Assembly (NCBI GenBank): GCA_045806505.1
Contig: JBJMJE010000081.1
Span: 1-8,486, forward strand
Length of the DNA: 8,486 nt
Reading direction: 5' to 3'
DNA from: DASVFB01 sp045806505
Lineage (GTDB): Bacteria > Actinomycetota > Thermoleophilia > Gaiellales > Gaiellaceae
Shown piece by piece: positions 6,747 to 8,486 of the stretch. How positions within the stretch are numbered: the stretch's first letter is position 1; every line of letters starts with the position of its first letter. The translations under genes were made by a program, and so were the position numbers. The notes beneath the pieces were generated by a model. That model was not told the DNA's origin, did not search any database, and worked only from the letters and a program-made list of their open reading frames with translations.

Positions 6747-6760
6747 CGGCGCTAAGGCTA
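6747..6760 (-). promoter_or_regulatory. Candidate leaderless promoter -10 for the phosphoesterase
   Basis: Minus-strand TAGCCT (6760-6755) fits TANNNT and is followed by 8 bases and then ATG. No Shine-Dalgarno precedes the ATG. It lies in the 30-base gap after yjbQ, so the gene could also be read through from yjbQ. Confidence 0.45.
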
Positions 6761-6776
6761 TCGGCGGTCGAGGCCG

Positions 6777-7175
6777 TCAGGCCAGCGGCGTCACGTAGAC
6801 GCTGCGCTCGCGCGGGCCGTCGAGCTCGCAGAAGAAGATCCCCTGCCACGTCCCGAGAGCGAGGCGTCCGCCCTTCAGCGGGACGAGCACCTGCGGCCCC
6901 ATCAGCGATGCCCGGATGTGCGAGGGCGCGTTCTCCTCGCCCTCCTCGATGTGCTGCCAGCCCCAGTCGTCACCCACCATGCGCCCGCGCGCGGCCTCGA
7001 AGTCGCGCGCGACGGCCGGATCGGCATGCTCGTTGATCGTGACGCCGGCCGTCGTGTGCGGAACGAACACGAGCGCGGCGCTCGATCCGTCGGCGCCGTC
7101 GAGCGCAGCCTGGACATCGGAGGTTATGTCGATGAGCTGGGTCCGGCGCTCTGTGCGGACGCGGATCTGCTGCAT
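6777..7175 (-). CDS. yjbQ: YjbQ/UPF0047 family protein
   Basis: A 132-residue protein matching the full length of the YjbQ family (PF01894; about 130-140 residues). Hallmarks are VPHTTAGVTINEHADP (38-53), with H40, N48, E49 and H50. The HIEEGEENAPSHIRASLMG block (75-93) and LGTWQGIFFCELDGPRERSV (107-126), with W110, E117 and R122, follow. These conserved polar residues line a putative active site. E. coli YjbQ has been reported to replace thiamine-phosphate synthase weakly in vivo, giving the label secondary thiamine-phosphate synthase. The true physiological role is not settled, and no thiamine genes are nearby. Start is ATG 7175-7173. AAGGGG just upstream is either a weak Shine-Dalgarno or the spacer after a TAGGAT -10 element. 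It is divergent from the metallopeptidase across 20 bases. Confidence 0.93.
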   Translation of the reverse strand: MQQIRVRTERRTQLIDITSDVQAALDGADGSSAALVFVPHTTAGVTINEHADPAVARDFEAARGRMVGDDWGWQHIEEGEENAPSHIRASLMGPQVLVPLKGGRLALGTWQGIFFCELDGPRERSVYVTPLA

Positions 7176-7195
7176 CGCCCCTTATCCTAGGCGCG
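7176..7195. promoter_or_regulatory. Compact bidirectional promoter with overlapping opposed -10 hexamers
   Basis: The whole gap between yjbQ and the metallopeptidase is 20 bases. On the plus strand, TATCCT (7183-7188) ends 7 bases before ATG 7196. On the minus strand, TAGGAT (7189-7184) ends 8 bases before ATG 7175. The two hexamers overlap by five bases because TATCCTA reads TAGGATA on the other strand. Both fit TANNNT at the position expected if transcription starts at the A of each ATG. Any -35 contacts would fall inside the opposite gene; none is convincing. Confidence 0.55.
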
Positions 7196-8486
7196 ATGGC
7201 GGGAGTGGACTCACGTGAGCTCGACGCGTACAGGGAGCGGATCGACCGCTTCATCGCCGACCTCGACCAGGAGTACTACGACCACTTCGCCGGCCTGAAG
7301 GAGAACTTCGACCTCGAGTCGATCTACGGCGAGTACGAGGACGTCACCTCGCTCGAGCGCGCGCAGCGGATGCAGGAGGCCGCCGACGGCAGCTTCGGCT
7401 CCGTGGAGCTGTGGCGCTTTGCCTGCGAGGGCTACCTCGGCGCATTGACGCGCCGCCAGGAGGAGCGCTCGGCCGAGCTCGAGGCGACCCTCAAGGCGCC
7501 GATCGACGGCGAGGAGATCCCGTTCCGGATGCTCAGGCCGACGATCGCAAACAGCGCCGACCGCGACCGGCGAGAGCGCATCGAGCGCGTGCGCAACGAG
7601 CTGACGGAGGAGCACCTCAACCCGGTCCTGCTGGAAGCGCACCAGGAGACGCACGAGGCGACGCGGGCGCTCGGCGCGTCGAGCTACCGCGAGCTCTACG
7701 ACAAGTTCAACTACCGCCTGGACGACCTCGCCGCGCAGTGCCGCGCGTTCCTCGACTCCACCGACGCGCTGTACGAGGACGCCGCCGACCGCATCCTGCG
7801 CGCGAACGTCGGCGTCGGCCTCGCGGAGGCGCAGCGCTGGGACGTGGCGCGCGTCTTCCGCGCGACGAGCTGGGACTCCTCGTTCCCCGCCGACAGGATG
7901 CTCCCGGCGCTCGAGGCGACGCTGTCGGAGCTCGGAATCGACCTGCGCGCCCAGGAGAACATCCATCTCGACGTCGAGGAGCGTCCGCACAAGTCGCCTC
8001 GTGCGTTCTGCTCGCCGATCGAGGTCCCCGGGAAGGTCATGCTCGTCATCCAGCCGATCGGCGGCCCCGACGACTGGCGGGCGCTCTTTCACGAGGCGGG
8101 CCACGCGGAGCATTTCGCGAACACGCGCGCGGAGCTCAAGGTCGAGGAGCGCCGCCTCGGCGACAGCGCCGTCACCGAGGGCTGGGCGATGCTGATGGAG
8201 CACCTCGTCCAGGACGCCGCGTGGCTCAACCGCCGGCTCGACGTCCCGCGCCCGGGCGAGTTCGTCGCCGAGAGCGCGACCGGGCTGCTCTATCTCGTCC
8301 GCCGGTACTGCGCGAAGCTGCTGTACGAGCTGGAGCTCCACCAGGCCGCCGACCCGACGACGATGCGTAAGCGCTACGTCGAGATCCTGGGCGACGCGCT
8401 GAAGATCGAGCCGAGCGAGTCCGACTACCTGGCCGACGTCGATGCCGGCTTCTACGTCACAGAGTACGTGCGCGCGTGGGCGTTCG
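7196..8486 (+). CDS. M3-like zinc metallopeptidase (partial, C-terminus cut)
   Basis: An open frame of 430 codons from ATG 7196 to the right edge, with no stop in the window. The zinc site is H299-E300-A-G-H303, preceded by WRALF. A glutamate, E328 in TEGWAML, lies 25 residues after the second His; this matches the HExxH...E spacing of the M3 (thimet oligopeptidase/oligoendopeptidase) gluzincins. The region before it is almost entirely charged helix (about 1-265), as in the helical clamshell of M3 enzymes. It ends at FYVTEYVRAWAF, a helical segment probably near the true C-terminus. There is no signal peptide, so it is likely a cytoplasmic oligopeptidase (inference). The start is fixed by the -10-like TATCCT 7 bases upstream and by the lack of room beyond yjbQ. 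Overall resemblance to named M3 members is limited; a related HExxH family such as M2 or M32 is less likely. Confidence 0.82.
   Translation, partial: MAGVDSRELDAYRERIDRFIADLDQEYYDHFAGLKENFDLESIYGEYEDVTSLERAQRMQEAADGSFGSVELWRFACEGYLGALTRRQEERSAELEATLKAPIDGEEIPFRMLRPTIANSADRDRRERIERVRNELTEEHLNPVLLEAHQETHEATRALGASSYRELYDKFNYRLDDLAAQCRAFLDSTDALYEDAADRILRANVGVGLAEAQRWDVARVFRATSWDSSFPADRMLPALEATLSELGIDLRAQENIHLDVEERPHKSPRAFCSPIEVPGKVMLVIQPIGGPDDWRALFHEAGHAEHFANTRAELKVEERRLGDSAVTEGWAMLMEHLVQDAAWLNRRLDVPRPGEFVAESATGLLYLVRRYCAKLLYELELHQAADPTTMRKRYVEILGDALKIEPSESDYLADVDAGFYVTEYVRAWAF

Noticed and set aside
7211..8341. Minus-strand open frame antisense to the metallopeptidase
   Set aside because: It is low-complexity Arg/Leu/Val/Glu sequence with no family resemblance. 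The plus frame carries HEAGH and the matching downstream Glu.

Overview
The window is GC-rich, tightly packed bacterial chromosome with strong G/C bias at third codon positions, GTG and CTG starts, and gene families typical of Actinobacteria. A deep-branching soil actinobacterium (Thermoleophilia/Gaiellales-like) is my best guess, by inference only. No RNA gene, mobile element, CRISPR array or phage gene is visible. There are eight protein genes plus short promoter-like sites. Two genes are cut by the window edges. Every intergenic gap is under 100 bases.

Left block, minus strand, transcribed right to left: a small secreted helical protein (2750-3196), then rlmD for 23S rRNA uracil-C5 methylation (1346-2713). 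Next come two tandem paralogs of a polyproline-headed family I cannot name (735-1349 and 151-738), then the N-terminal zinc ribbon of a probable metallo-beta-lactamase-fold hydrolase (1-151, cut). From rlmD onward each stop codon overlaps the next start (CTGA, ATGA, TGATG), so these four form a translationally coupled operon. The first paralog appears to start at CTG.

Middle: a 95-base divergent spacer (3197-3291) separates the secreted-protein gene from a plus-strand MMPL/RND-type membrane transporter (3292-5349). The transporter converges with a minus-strand secreted phosphoesterase of the phospholipase C/acid phosphatase superfamily (5352-6746). Only 2 bases separate their stop codons.

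Right block: yjbQ (6777-7175, minus) lies upstream of the phosphoesterase. It diverges across only 20 bases from an M3-like HExxH metallopeptidase (7196 to the right edge, plus, cut).

The most interesting signal is promoter architecture. Several genes have a TANNNT -10-like hexamer ending 6-8 bases before the start codon and no Shine-Dalgarno sequence, the pattern expected of leaderless mRNAs. At 7176-7195 two opposing hexamers overlap, suggesting one symmetric bidirectional element serving two leaderless genes. The other notable point is the tandem uncharacterised paralog pair with its CTG start. I see no defence system or clearly new multi-gene machinery.
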